A stretch of DNA of 64,000 nucleotides. Origin: Acinetobacter silvestris (GTDB lineage Bacteria; Pseudomonadota; Gammaproteobacteria; Pseudomonadales; Moraxellaceae). Where the stretch lies: assembly GCF_002135235.1 (NCBI RefSeq), contig NZ_NEGB01000001.1, forward strand, positions 1 to 64,000. Reading direction: 5' to 3'. The notes below the pieces were generated by a model. That model made no database searches. It had not been told where the DNA came from and saw only the letters and a program-made list of their open reading frames with translations. Positions 27,682 to 37,600 of this stretch are shown here, one piece after another; position 1 is the first letter of the stretch, and every line of letters starts with the position of its first letter. Both the position numbers and the translations under genes were made by a program.

Positions 27682-28254
27682 TTACTGCCAAGCTTTAGCA
27701 AAATCATCTCGACTTTGACATAGCTTGGTAAAAACAGGCAGTTCCTCTCCAGCGTTGTTAAAAGTTTGAGCTTGCCGATAATGATCAACATTCTTGACGA
27801 TCGTATAGTTTTGATCATCTTTACTTTGAAACTGCTCTAAGAGAGTAAAGCTCTGATCTTTACACAAGACTTGATAATAATTAATGTGCTGTTGTCTTTT
27901 CTTCTGATCAATACGCTTAATCCAAGCCCCAACATATTGAATACCATCATTAACTGTCATGGTACTTTCAAGAAATCGTGCATTAGCATTACTATAAATA
28001 AATTGCCACACATCCCCTGCTTCTAAAGCATACTTTTCATTGAGTGGCTTAATTCCTTTGCTATAATCAGACGAAGAAACCACATCTGCTGCATCGCTAA
28101 CAACTATTTCACAATAACCTACACAATCAACAGCTACATCCTGAAAATTTACACGTCCTGCTGCATCATCCATCACAGTCGTTGTTATTGATTTTGCATC
28201 TACAGTTGCAATCATCAAACTCATCAATAGGCTTGTTACTATTGTTTTTTTCAT
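27682..28254 (-). CDS. Hypothetical secreted protein
   Basis: 190 residues with a Sec signal peptide (MKKTIVTSLLMSLMIATVDAKS, cleavage after the Ala near 20). The mature protein has four cysteines, two close together (VDCVGYCEIVV), suggesting disulfides in the periplasm. No family recognised. It lies 33 bp downstream of the metallo-hydrolase gene on the same strand, so it may be the last gene of that operon. Confidence 0.75.
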   Translation of the reverse strand: MKKTIVTSLLMSLMIATVDAKSITTTVMDDAAGRVNFQDVAVDCVGYCEIVVSDAADVVSSSDYSKGIKPLNEKYALEAGDVWQFIYSNANARFLESTMTVNDGIQYVGAWIKRIDQKKRQQHINYYQVLCKDQSFTLLEQFQSKDDQNYTIVKNVDHYRQAQTFNNAGEELPVFTKLCQSRDDFAKAWQ

Positions 28255-28287
28255 GCTTTTATCTCTAGTTTAGATGTACCACCCGTC

Positions 28288-29412
28288 CTAAACAATCAAT
28301 TTACGGCCTTCTCGAATACAATAAAACGGATTCATTAACTTCGACGAATTTTTCATGGTTTTGTGTAAGTCGAGCTCAGGCTGTTCGCGACTTTCATCAG
28401 TCAGTTGGAAGGTACGATAATGAATTGCCAATGAACGCTTTGCGTGTAAATCTAAATGCGCTTGAAACGCATCTTGCGGATTCATATGCATATAACGCAT
28501 CAATGCTCTAGGTTCATAGGCACCGATTGGGATAAGTGCAATACGTGGTGGACCGAAACGCTTATGAATCTCTTTAAAATGTGGTGAATAGCCGGTATCG
28601 CCTGCAAAAAACAAATGACCTTGTGGTGATAAAATTGAAAAACCGCCCCACAATGCTGCATTTTGATCACGTAAACCACGACCTGAACCATGTTGTGCAG
28701 GTGTATAAACAATTTTTAAATCTTTCAAAAATACCGATTGCCACCAATCCATTTCAATGACATGAAACTCTTTGGGTAAATAATAACGATTACCTAAACC
28801 CGTATAAATAGGCATCGCAAATTTATTATATAGCCATCTGAGTGAAGCCAAATCCATGTGATCATAATGGTTATGACTCAACAAAACGGCATGGATTTGC
28901 GGCAAATCTTCCAAAGCGATTCCGGCAGGAATCACACGCTTCGGACCACGTCCTTGCTTGGGACTGACATGTTCTGCCCAGACGGGATCAGTTAAAAAAT
29001 TATACGGACCAATTTGTATTAAAACAGTCGCATGACTCACAAACCATACTTGCCAATCGCTGCTATCCGCATGTGGACGATTTTGAGGTACAGCCATTTT
29101 AGTCGCATAAAAATCGGCAGATTCTTTGCTTGTATCAACATCCCAAGTATAGGATTTCCGCGTGCTCAACCACTTGACTAAATCCCAACGTCCTCGTCCT
29201 TCAGGTTTACGTATTTCATTAAAGAATTGCTCACCATTGTGATGATTAGATGCCATCGCTTTAACAACAGGTTTACACCAAGTATGAGATAAGCATTCCT
29301 CTACTTTTAAATGATAATGTAAATGTGATCGATCATTTGCTTTTATTTGCTGAACTTTAGACTTTTCAATATTCTGTTCTTCAGCACGATCAATTTCAGT
29401 CTCTTTCGGCAT
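28288..29412 (-). CDS. MBL-fold metallo-hydrolase, NAPE-PLD/UlaG-like
   Basis: A 374-residue metallo-beta-lactamase-fold enzyme. The metal motif HxHxDH is HNHYDH at about residues 176-181 (LLSHNHYDHMDL), with later metal-site candidates in FFAGDTGYSPH and IPIGAYEPRALM. The overall pattern resembles N-acyl-phosphatidylethanolamine phospholipase D-like bacterial proteins, so a lipid or phosphodiester substrate is possible. Its ATG overlaps the stop of the CDF transporter gene by one base (TAATG on the minus strand), indicating translational coupling. Confidence 0.86.
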   Translation of the reverse strand: MPKETEIDRAEEQNIEKSKVQQIKANDRSHLHYHLKVEECLSHTWCKPVVKAMASNHHNGEQFFNEIRKPEGRGRWDLVKWLSTRKSYTWDVDTSKESADFYATKMAVPQNRPHADSSDWQVWFVSHATVLIQIGPYNFLTDPVWAEHVSPKQGRGPKRVIPAGIALEDLPQIHAVLLSHNHYDHMDLASLRWLYNKFAMPIYTGLGNRYYLPKEFHVIEMDWWQSVFLKDLKIVYTPAQHGSGRGLRDQNAALWGGFSILSPQGHLFFAGDTGYSPHFKEIHKRFGPPRIALIPIGAYEPRALMRYMHMNPQDAFQAHLDLHAKRSLAIHYRTFQLTDESREQPELDLHKTMKNSSKLMNPFYCIREGRKLIV

Positions 29413-30353
29413 TATAACTCTAAGCGTCCTTTCATTCTTTCGCTCCATACCTGTTGAGTTTGTGGTTTGATAAATAACGCCACAATTTCAGGATGAATTC
29501 TTTTAATTTCAGATTCTAGTCTATTTACACACAGTTCAATATCATCTGAGGTTAAATTATCTTTGAACTCCAAACTCAGAGATGCAATCACTTGATGTGC
29601 ACCCATTTGCTCAGTCAACACGCCATTTGCAGATAATACAGCAGGGTCATTTTGAGCAATTGTTAACGCATTTTGACGCAATTGTGGATCAGCAGTTTCA
29701 CCTAAAAGCAATCCTTTGGTTTCTCTCCCTAAGAGCAACGCTGAAATAGCCAGAACAACACCTATCAGCAACGATGCTACACCATCTAATATCGGCATAT
29801 TCAATGCATGCGATAAATAAATACCGAGCAATGCAATACATAAACCAATTAATGCAGCAGAATCTTCAAACAATACCGTAAAGGTGGTCGGATCTTTACT
29901 CCGTCTAAAAGCTTCAAAATACCCCATTTCACCTTTGTCTTTCTTAAAGGACTTTAAGGCGACAAACCATGAGGTTCCCTCACATAATAAAGCAAATCCT
30001 AAAATCAGATAATTTAGTTCTGGTGATAATGTTGTTTCCGGTTGTCGAATATGTTGCACGCCCTGATAAATTGAAACCACAGCACCCAATGCAAAAACCA
30101 TTAAAGAAACAATAAATGCCCAAAAATATAATTCACGGCCATAACCAAACGGATGTTTATAATCCGCAGCTTGTTGAGACTTTCGTAAACCATATAACAA
30201 TAATATTTCATTCAATGTGTCTACCACCGAATGTACAGCTTCACTAAACATAGCGGAACTATTGGTGATATATGCTGCAATAAACTTAACCAAGGCAATA
30301 GCCAGATTGCCCAAAAGTGCTGCATATATGACAATTTTGTTTGAATCTGACAT
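29412..30353 (-). CDS. Cation diffusion facilitator transporter
   Basis: A 313-residue CDF (Zn/Fe/Mn-type) exporter. Metal-site residues H41 and D45 are seen in SEAVHSVVDTLNE, followed by the family YKHPFGYGREL loop. Six membrane segments, then a C-terminal cytoplasmic domain of about 100 residues with few His, so a regulatory metal site is not evident. The gene is translationally coupled to the downstream MBL-fold hydrolase. The metal is not predictable here. Confidence 0.9.
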   Translation of the reverse strand: MSDSNKIVIYAALLGNLAIALVKFIAAYITNSSAMFSEAVHSVVDTLNEILLLYGLRKSQQAADYKHPFGYGRELYFWAFIVSLMVFALGAVVSIYQGVQHIRQPETTLSPELNYLILGFALLCEGTSWFVALKSFKKDKGEMGYFEAFRRSKDPTTFTVLFEDSAALIGLCIALLGIYLSHALNMPILDGVASLLIGVVLAISALLLGRETKGLLLGETADPQLRQNALTIAQNDPAVLSANGVLTEQMGAHQVIASLSLEFKDNLTSDDIELCVNRLESEIKRIHPEIVALFIKPQTQQVWSERMKGRLEL

Positions 30354-30480
30354 TTATTGTCCTATTTTTTTGGATCAAATACTTAAATTTGATTTTTACA
30401 CGCATATTCATTCATATTAGCGAAACAGCATGTGATTTTTCTTTATTTTTTGTTGCTTTTCACAGTTGCGTGGGTCATTC

Positions 30481-30981
30481 ATGAAATACATTCAAGCCAA
30501 TATAAAAAACACCTTATCAGCACAACATGATCAGTTGCTCAATATTTGGGAAAAATCTATCCGTGCAACGCATGACTTCCTCAACGAACAACAAATTTTG
30601 CAAATCAAAGAACTCATTATCAAACATCATTATTTTGACCATGTCCAACTGTTTCATGTGGAACATGAGCAAAAAATTATCGGCTTTATTGGGCTGGCTT
30701 ATGAGAAAATTGAGATGCTATTTATCGATCCACAATATTTCCATCGAGGCATTGAAGCGATATTTATCCAACATGCAGTGTCTTTAGGCATCAATGAAGT
30801 CGATGTAAGTGAGCAAAATACTAAAGCATTGGCTTTCTATCAAAAACACGGCTTTCATCAAATTGCTCGCTCCGAAATGGATGCAGAAGGCAATCCCTTT
30901 CCAATTCTACATTTAAGACGTAAATCAGAAGCGATGAATGATCTGGATTACCATCCAACAGAGTCAATACAGTATAAATAA
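30481..30981 (+). CDS. GNAT acetyltransferase, YjaB-like
   Basis: A 166-residue GNAT protein resembling E. coli YjaB: IWEKSIRATHDFL near the start, IEMLFIDPQYFHRGIEA in the middle, and EVDVSEQNTKALAFYQKHGFHQIARSEMD at the end. The acetyl-CoA loop, normally R/Q-x-x-G-x-G/A, reads FHRGIEA here and lacks the usual second glycine, so activity may be altered. Substrate unknown. The ATG at 30481 is preferred over an upstream TTG at 30466. Single gene, divergent from the CDF transporter. Confidence 0.85.
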   Translation: MKYIQANIKNTLSAQHDQLLNIWEKSIRATHDFLNEQQILQIKELIIKHHYFDHVQLFHVEHEQKIIGFIGLAYEKIEMLFIDPQYFHRGIEAIFIQHAVSLGINEVDVSEQNTKALAFYQKHGFHQIARSEMDAEGNPFPILHLRRKSEAMNDLDYHPTESIQYK

Positions 30982-31349
30982 ATACGTGACAGTATAATAA
31001 ATATGTATCAAGTTTTTAGAAATGATATCAATCCAGTGAATAAAGAAAAATAACTAGCTGATCATCTTTGCTGTCCATCAATGTTATATGAAAAAGTTTA
31101 AGCCTAAAGTAGGTACAATATAAAATTGGGATAATCATTCACACTGTGAAAGAATAAATATTTTCAATTCCCATAAATTCATTTCATCATTTTTTCAAAA
31201 CAAAAACTCACACTCTTTTCAAACACTTTATATCGCTCAATCTCACTCTTTTTAGTCGTTCTACTACAGCCAAAATCGGATGAATCCTGTAAATTACCTT
31301 TCAGCTATTTGTAAATATTCATAACAAAAAGTAAAAAGTGGAGCGCATT
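30982..31349. other. Intergenic, short motifs shared with 43.4 kb
   Basis: No gene. Contains TAGCTGATCAT (31055-31065) and TTTGCTGTCC nearby; their complements ATGATCAGCTA and GGACAGCAAA recur at 43401-43435 in the other order. It may be remnant mobile DNA or coincidence. A GGAG site at 31340-31343 belongs to the following gene. Confidence 0.35.
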
Positions 31350-32027
31350 ATGCCAATACAAACTTTTCATCGTCTAAAAACTGGTATTCAATCTCGCCCC
31401 TTTTTCTTTATCACCTTTTTACTCACCGCTTTGCTTTATCTTATGATCAATATTTTTACGCATTGGCTCTGGTCTAGCATTCTTTTATTGAGTTGGAATA
31501 TCGCAGTATTTTGTTATCTCATGATGACGATGCGGATATTATGGACCACCCATCATCAACACATCTTAAAACGGGCGCAGCAGCAAGATGCAAGTAAATG
31601 GCTTATTCTATTACTCGTCGTTCTCACTTTGGTCATGTGTTTTATTGCAATTTTAGTTGAAATTGCTCACTTGCCATCAGATCCAATACTTAGATTCAGC
31701 CATCTTAGCCTGTCCATCCTGACCATCATATTTGCATGGTTTTTTATGCATACCGTTTTTGCCATTCATTATGCCCATGATTTTTATTTGGCCATTGCCA
31801 ACCATCAAGATGGTGGATTGGATTTCCCTAAAACGCCTGAACCAACTTATCCTGAATTTATCTATTTTAGTTATATCTGCGGAACATCTGCTCAAACCGC
31901 AGATGTTTCAGTGACCACTAGATCCATGCGAATTTTAAATACCGTACACATCCTACTGGCCTATGGATTCAATACTACGATTTTAGCGATTTGTATTAAT
32001 GTCGCTGCAACCTTTATTATGACTTAG
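31350..32027 (+). CDS. DUF1345 membrane protein
   Basis: A 225-residue inner-membrane protein with about five to six hydrophobic segments. The C-terminal signature FIYFSYICGTSAQTADVSVTTRSMR is typical of DUF1345. Function unknown. GGAG lies 6 bases before the ATG at 31350; an in-frame GTG at 31338 is less likely. No operon partner. Convergent with the HAD phosphatase gene across a shared terminator. Confidence 0.88.
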   Translation: MPIQTFHRLKTGIQSRPFFFITFLLTALLYLMINIFTHWLWSSILLLSWNIAVFCYLMMTMRILWTTHHQHILKRAQQQDASKWLILLLVVLTLVMCFIAILVEIAHLPSDPILRFSHLSLSILTIIFAWFFMHTVFAIHYAHDFYLAIANHQDGGLDFPKTPEPTYPEFIYFSYICGTSAQTADVSVTTRSMRILNTVHILLAYGFNTTILAICINVAATFIMT

Positions 32028-32054
32028 CCTCTAAATCACCATTTAAAAATAAAA

Positions 32055-32080
32055 AAGGAGCAATTCAAAATTACTCCCTT
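32055..32080. terminator. Terminator between DUF1345 and HAD genes
   Basis: On the minus strand, GGAGTAATT / AATTGCTCC with a T-rich tail; the plus-strand tail is weaker. Confidence 0.7.
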
Positions 32081-32100
32081 GTTATAAGATCAATATTAGA

Positions 32101-32772
32101 TTAAATCGCTTCTCTCAACTGCACTTGCTGATTTAAAAAATCATGCAAACTCGACACATCATCCGCAATCATCAGTGGATTAAATTGTTGTAATACTTGT
32201 GGAGTATGTACACCATAACCCACACCGACGCTTGGCATCATAATATTCTGTGCCATTTCTAAATCATACGAAGTATCACCGACCATAATCGCCTGTTCTG
32301 CTTTAACCCCCGTAAATGCTAAGATTTCAGCAAGCATCAATGGATCTGGCTTCGATTTGGTTTCACTTGCCGCACGAGTAATCTCAAATAAATCATGACT
32401 ATTGGTTTTATTTAGAACGCGATCTAAACCACGACGACTTTTACCCGTTGCCACCGCTAATTTAACACCCTGATTTTTTAAATCTGAGAGTAGCTCTGCC
32501 ACACCATCAAACCACACATCATCTGTAGAATTTGCAACATAATGTTCTGCATAACATTCCAATAATGCTTGATGTAAGGTCGGTACTTGAGGAAAGAGTA
32601 CTTGCATCACTTCTGGTAGACCTAAGCCAATAATACTTTTTGCTGCATCATGAGTTAAAGGTTGTTGAAACTGCTGTGCTGCAAATTGCAGACTTGCCAC
32701 AATCTGCCCAACCGAATTAAATAACGTGCCATCCCAATCAAAAATGATCAACTCTACAGCTTTTTTCATCAT
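32101..32772 (-). CDS. HAD phosphatase, phosphoglycolate phosphatase-like
   Basis: A 223-residue HAD hydrolase of the Gph/PgmB class: motif I DWDGTLFNS (D15, D17), motif II AVATGKSRRGLD, motif III in ETKSKPDP, and motif IV MVGDTSYDLEMA. In many gammaproteobacteria this gene follows rluC, as it does here (gap 181 bp), and the pairing is conserved although the product's substrate is not established. The start may be the second Met. Confidence 0.88.
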   Translation of the reverse strand: MMKKAVELIIFDWDGTLFNSVGQIVASLQFAAQQFQQPLTHDAAKSIIGLGLPEVMQVLFPQVPTLHQALLECYAEHYVANSTDDVWFDGVAELLSDLKNQGVKLAVATGKSRRGLDRVLNKTNSHDLFEITRAASETKSKPDPLMLAEILAFTGVKAEQAIMVGDTSYDLEMAQNIMMPSVGVGYGVHTPQVLQQFNPLMIADDVSSLHDFLNQQVQLREAI

Positions 32773-32880
32773 ATTCTCTCTAATATTGATGGATCTAGAT
32801 TTGCACTATAAATACAAATATATAACTTCTTTTAAACTATATCCTAAAGACTTATCCGCAGAGGTGACACAAAGAAGGCC

Positions 32881-32916
32881 GTTGGACTCAACCATATAGA
32901 TAAGGTGTCGTCCAAC
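32881..32916 (-). repeat. Inverted repeat downstream of rluC
   Basis: GTTGGAC (32881-32887) and GTCCAAC (32910-32916), 22-base loop, no T-run. It may be a weak stop signal or an attenuator between rluC and the HAD gene. Confidence 0.35.
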
Positions 32917-32953
32917 CAATGACTTCAATTACTTGGACAAAATGAAAAGCATG

Positions 32954-33889
32954 TTATTTAGATTGTGCTCGCAATTGCGCTACCAAATTTTGCATATCTT
33001 CAGGTAATGGAGCTTCAATCGTTGGATAACCAGGAATTTCTAAGCGCATTGCATGTAAACTTAAACGACGCGCAGCAGGTCCTTTATATTCAGTTGCATG
33101 ACCATATTTGTCATCACCAATTAAAGGATGCCCAATACTTAAACCATGTACACGAATTTGATGTGTACGACCTGACAATGGCGAAGCATAAACTAAAGTT
33201 CCATGACGGAAACGCTCAGCAACATTCCACTGAGTTTTACTATCTTTACCTTCTTTTGACACACATACTCGACGTTCGCCATTGGCCAATTCATAACGAT
33301 GTAAGGGGGCATCAATCAATTGTTTATCTAAACTCACTTGCCCTTTCACAATGGCAGCATAGGTTTTTTTAATTTTGTGTTCACGTAATAAATCTTGCAG
33401 GGTTTTTAAGGTGCTACGTTTTTTACTAATCATGACCAAACCTGAAGTATCACGATCAATACGATGAATCAATTCTAAATATTTTTTACCTGTTGCAGCA
33501 CGTAACGCCTCAATCAAACCATAAGCCACACCACTACCACCATGTACAGCAATGCCAGAAGGCTTATTTACCACCATTAAACCTTCGTCTTCATAAACGA
33601 CACGACTCAGTAAACTTGTAGCTACTTTATCTGACACAGGAGCCGCAGTTTCATCTTTGGGTTCATAACGAATCGGTGCAACACGAATTTGGTCAGCAAG
33701 TACTAGCTTAGTCTCAGCTTTGATCCGCTTTTTATTGACACGTATTTGTCCTTCTCGAATCAGACGATAAATGCGGCTTTTTGGCACACCTTTTAATCGA
33801 CTAAAAAGAAAATTATCGATACGTTGACCCACTTGATGTTCATCCACTTCAAACCAAGTGACGTCTTGCCATTCTTGCGTAGAATTCAT
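32954..33889 (-). CDS. rluC: 23S rRNA pseudouridine synthase
   Basis: RluC forms pseudouridine at positions 955, 2504 and 2580 of 23S rRNA. An N-terminal S4 RNA-binding domain (about residues 20-75, RIDNFLFSRLKGVPKSRIYRL) is followed by the RluA-type catalytic domain with D145 in HRIDRDTSGLVM. 311 residues is normal. Head-to-head with rne, the same arrangement as in E. coli. Confidence 0.95.
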   Translation of the reverse strand: MNSTQEWQDVTWFEVDEHQVGQRIDNFLFSRLKGVPKSRIYRLIREGQIRVNKKRIKAETKLVLADQIRVAPIRYEPKDETAAPVSDKVATSLLSRVVYEDEGLMVVNKPSGIAVHGGSGVAYGLIEALRAATGKKYLELIHRIDRDTSGLVMISKKRSTLKTLQDLLREHKIKKTYAAIVKGQVSLDKQLIDAPLHRYELANGERRVCVSKEGKDSKTQWNVAERFRHGTLVYASPLSGRTHQIRVHGLSIGHPLIGDDKYGHATEYKGPAARRLSLHAMRLEIPGYPTIEAPLPEDMQNLVAQLRAQSK

Positions 33890-34682
33890 ACAGTTACTAA
33901 GACCTAAAAAATACTAAATTTGATTAAAAAATGACCACTTAAGCTATACTTTTTATACAAAATAGCAGTATAGCCCATAGGCAGATGATCTAAGGTTTGC
34001 TATAGTCAGCGCACGGATACCACCGTAAGTGAAATTTATTTTAGGCATTTCAAAAACTTTTGAAATTAAAACCCAATCTAAATGTTCACCAAAATCTCGG
34101 AATGGTCCTAAAAGAATATGCCGACGCCGAAGGCTTTATTATATCGGCAAAAAGACAAACTGTTGCGTTTAATTGTACTTTAAGTACAAAAATCGGTTTG
34201 TTTAAAAATATATGTCGCCAACCTAGACGTTGGTTTTTAAACATAAACTGATACACATCAGACAAGTCGCTTGCAAGTGTAATTCAGGACTTAAGTGTTT
34301 GAGGCATTGGAACTGCACCGATTGTAAAGATACGATGATAATTCCGTATCAAGATGCTCTATCTACAGTTAGAAGAGCAAATCTTCGAACAAGGTGACAG
34401 TGAAAGACGATGAAATTCAGTCATCCAATGCACCACTTTGAAGTACCAGTGAAAAACTTGAAAACTTTAATTATTTGATGATGAATTTGATAGTTAAAGT
34501 AGTATTGCAACATCAATATCGGTATCACACCCAAATCCTATTTCAATAGATAGGTGACAGGTAAATCGTTTAAAGCGTGTTTATATACATATTTTAAACC
34601 TTGATTCAGTTAAATTTTGATGTTCGCTTCACTAATAAAATAAGCGAATTGTTGGTGTGAATCACTATTAGGTGTTACCCAC
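33890..34682 (+). promoter_or_regulatory. rluC/rne divergent region and long rne leader
   Basis: A 793-bp gap between divergent rluC and rne. A plus-strand promoter candidate TTGATT (33920-33925), 19 bp, TATACT (33945-33950) would give an rne leader of about 725 nt, and an inverted pair GCTATACT (33943-33950) / AGTATAGC (33967-33974) overlaps it. Downstream are TTGTACTT/AAGTACAA (34173-34189) and CCAAC-loop-GTTGG followed by five T (34218-34238). In E. coli the rne leader is long and lets RNase E control its own mRNA; a similar role is inferred here. Short frames inside it lack support. Confidence 0.5.
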
Positions 34683-37600
34683 ATGAAACGTATGTTGATC
34701 AATGCAACCCATGCCGAAGAAGTTCGTGTTGCACTCATTACTGGTCACCGTCTGTACGATTTCGATTTAGAAAACCGTACCCGTGAACAAAAGAAAGCCA
34801 ATATCTATAAAGGTCATGTGACTCGCGTAGAACCCTCTTTAGAAGCAGTCTTTGTAGAATATGGTGCAGGTCGTCAAGGTTTCTTGTCGATGCGCGAAAT
34901 TGCCAATACCTACTACAAAGCAGATCCGCGCCAGACTTCAAACATTCGTGAACTGATTACTGAAGGCACTGAGCTTTTGGTACAAGTTGAAAAAGAAGAA
35001 CGTGGTAATAAAGGCGCTGCCCTTTCAACCTATATTTCTTTAGCGGGTCGTTATTTAGTCTTGATGCCAAACAATCCAAAAGGTGGTGGTATCAGTCGTC
35101 AAATTTCTGGTTCAGTTCGTGAGGAATTGAAAGAAATGTTAGCGTCTTTAAATACACCACGTGGTATGAGCGTAATTGTTCGTACAGCGGGTATTGGTCG
35201 CTCTCAAGAAGAATTACAACTTGACTTGCAACACCTACTGGACCTTTGGGCTCAAATTCAAACCACAGCAAGTTCTGGTCCATCTCCAATGTTGGTTCAC
35301 CAAGAAGCTGGTGTAGTCACTCGTGCTATCCGTGACTATTTACGTGACGATGTTGCAGAAATTTTAATTGATAATGAACAAGCCTATGGCGAAGCGTATA
35401 ACTTCGTTAAAGCGGTGATGCCAAGCCAACTCGACAAATTAAAAACCTACACTTTAAATGAGCCTTTATTTGCCCATTTTGGTATCGAAAGTCAAATTCA
35501 AACGGCTTATGAACGTGAAGTTAAACTTCCTTCTGGCGGTTCAATCGTGATTGATCAAACTGAAGCATTAGTATCAATTGATATTAACTCAGCGAAATCT
35601 ACACGTGGTCATGACGTTGAAGAAACAGCATTAAGTACTAACTTAGAAGCAGCTGAAGAAATTGCACGTCAATTACGTTTACGTGATATCGGTGGTTTAG
35701 TCGTAATTGACTTTATCGATATGACCAAAGAACGTAACCAACGTATGGTTGAAGCGAAACTCCGTGAAGCAACTCAAAGCGACCGCGCTCGTATCCAATT
35801 CGGTCAATTGTCACGCTTTGGCTTAATGGAAATGAGTCGTCAACGCTTACGCCCATCATTAGAAGAAGCCACTGGTTATGTTTGCCCACGCTGTCATGGC
35901 ACCGGTATGGTTCGTGACCTACGCTCTCTTTCTCTTTCAATTATGCGTAAAGTGGAAGAGATTGCCTTACGTGAACGTCAAGGTGAAGTTCAAGTTGAAG
36001 TGCCCGTTGAAATCGCGGCATTCTTATTGAATGAAAAGCGTCATAGTTTGGTTTACTTAGAACAAACCTCAAATGTACGTGTGACTGTATTGCCACATCC
36101 ACATTTAGAAACACCGCATTATGAGATTTCTTATAATCCTGAAGGTTTTGCACCAACCAGTTATGAACGTACTGAAGCAACTCGTTTAAGTGAAAAAGAA
36201 TTGGGTTATGAATCTTCGGACTGGCATTTAGAAGAAGAACATAATCAACAAGCGGCTGCTCAAAATAATAAGCAACAGAAAAAACAACCGACTGCTCAAC
36301 AAAATGCTCAGCAGCAGCAAGCTGTTCAAGCACAAGTTGTAGCTCCTACCTCTAGCCCATGTGCATGGTTAGAAAATTTGTTTGTACAAAAGCAAGCAAC
36401 GACAATTGATCAATCACGCACTGCAAATAATGCAGCAGCTGCAATTGAACAAATGATCAATGGTGGTGCAGTTAGTCGTGGCCAGCATGGTCAAATGGCT
36501 ACATCTGTACCCGCTGTACGCACTGAAGTTATTGCAACGCCTGCACCTGTAACAGCAAACAATGCCTATATCGGCCAAACTGCTGTTAAACAAGAACCAC
36601 GTGAATATGTTGAAAAAAATATTGACCGTGAAGAAAAAATGCAGCGCAATAACAAAAAGCGCAATAACAACAGCAACAAAACGAAAGAACAACGTGAGCA
36701 TGTACAAGAGCCTGCACAGCAGCATCAAGTCCATGAAGAAGTCGTTCAAGTATCACGTCATGAACAGCGTCAAGAGCAACGTGAGCAAAAACAGCGCCAA
36801 CCAAGACCACGTCATGAACAGCGCCAAGAGCAACGTGAGCCACAATTTGAGCCTCAAGCTGAACAAGCTGTGCCACGTCGTGACCGCAATTCTCAGCAAC
36901 GCCCACAACGCCCAAATCGTCATCGCGACCCAAGCGTATTGAGTGAGCAACCACAAAAACCAGTGGTGGCACCAGTTGAACCGCGTCAAGTTCAAAACAC
37001 TCAACAAGTTAAAGTTGATGTGATTGATGCACCGCGTCAAGAAACCATGACTACAGCTCTGGTTGTAAATGTCGATAATGCACAAAGTGAAATTTTAGCA
37101 TTAAACACGCAAGCACCTGCAGTACCAACTCCAGCTAATATCACACCTATTGTGACTCAGCCAGTTGAGAAGACTCCGGTTACAAAAGCTGCTGAAGTGG
37201 ATATTGCTAAACCAGCTCAACAAACTGAAGTCGCAGTACAACAAGAGCCACAGCAACCGGTACAACGTGCGAACAATGACCCACGTCAACGTCGTCGCCA
37301 ACAACGTGAAGTTGCTCCAGTAAAAGCTGAGTCACCTAAGCTCAATCCATCACAAGTACCGACATTAACGCAATATAGCGTGGGCAGTTTAATTCGCCAT
37401 GTCTACGGTGAAGATTGTTCCGTTCTCATTGAGCAGTTCGGTTTAATTCCGACATTTAACCGTGCATTGGTGAAGTTTACGGAAGAGTTTGCTGCAACAC
37501 TTACTGTTGAGCATGTTGCTGTAGAAACTGAGAAAAAGCCAGTCACACGTGATGCGATTGTATCTAAAGCTGCACCCGAAGCAGAGCCTGCGCCTGTGTT

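Noticed and set aside
34060..34251. Plus-strand ORF of 63 codons in the rne leader
   Set aside because: Spans hairpins of the leader and resembles no protein.
34409..34477. 22-codon ORF in the rne leader
   Set aside because: Short; weak ribosome site; could equally be chance within the leader.
36562..36972. Several antisense and shifted ORFs inside rne
   Set aside because: They arise from the repetitive Gln/Arg/Ala coding of the RNase E scaffold and have biased, low-complexity translations.
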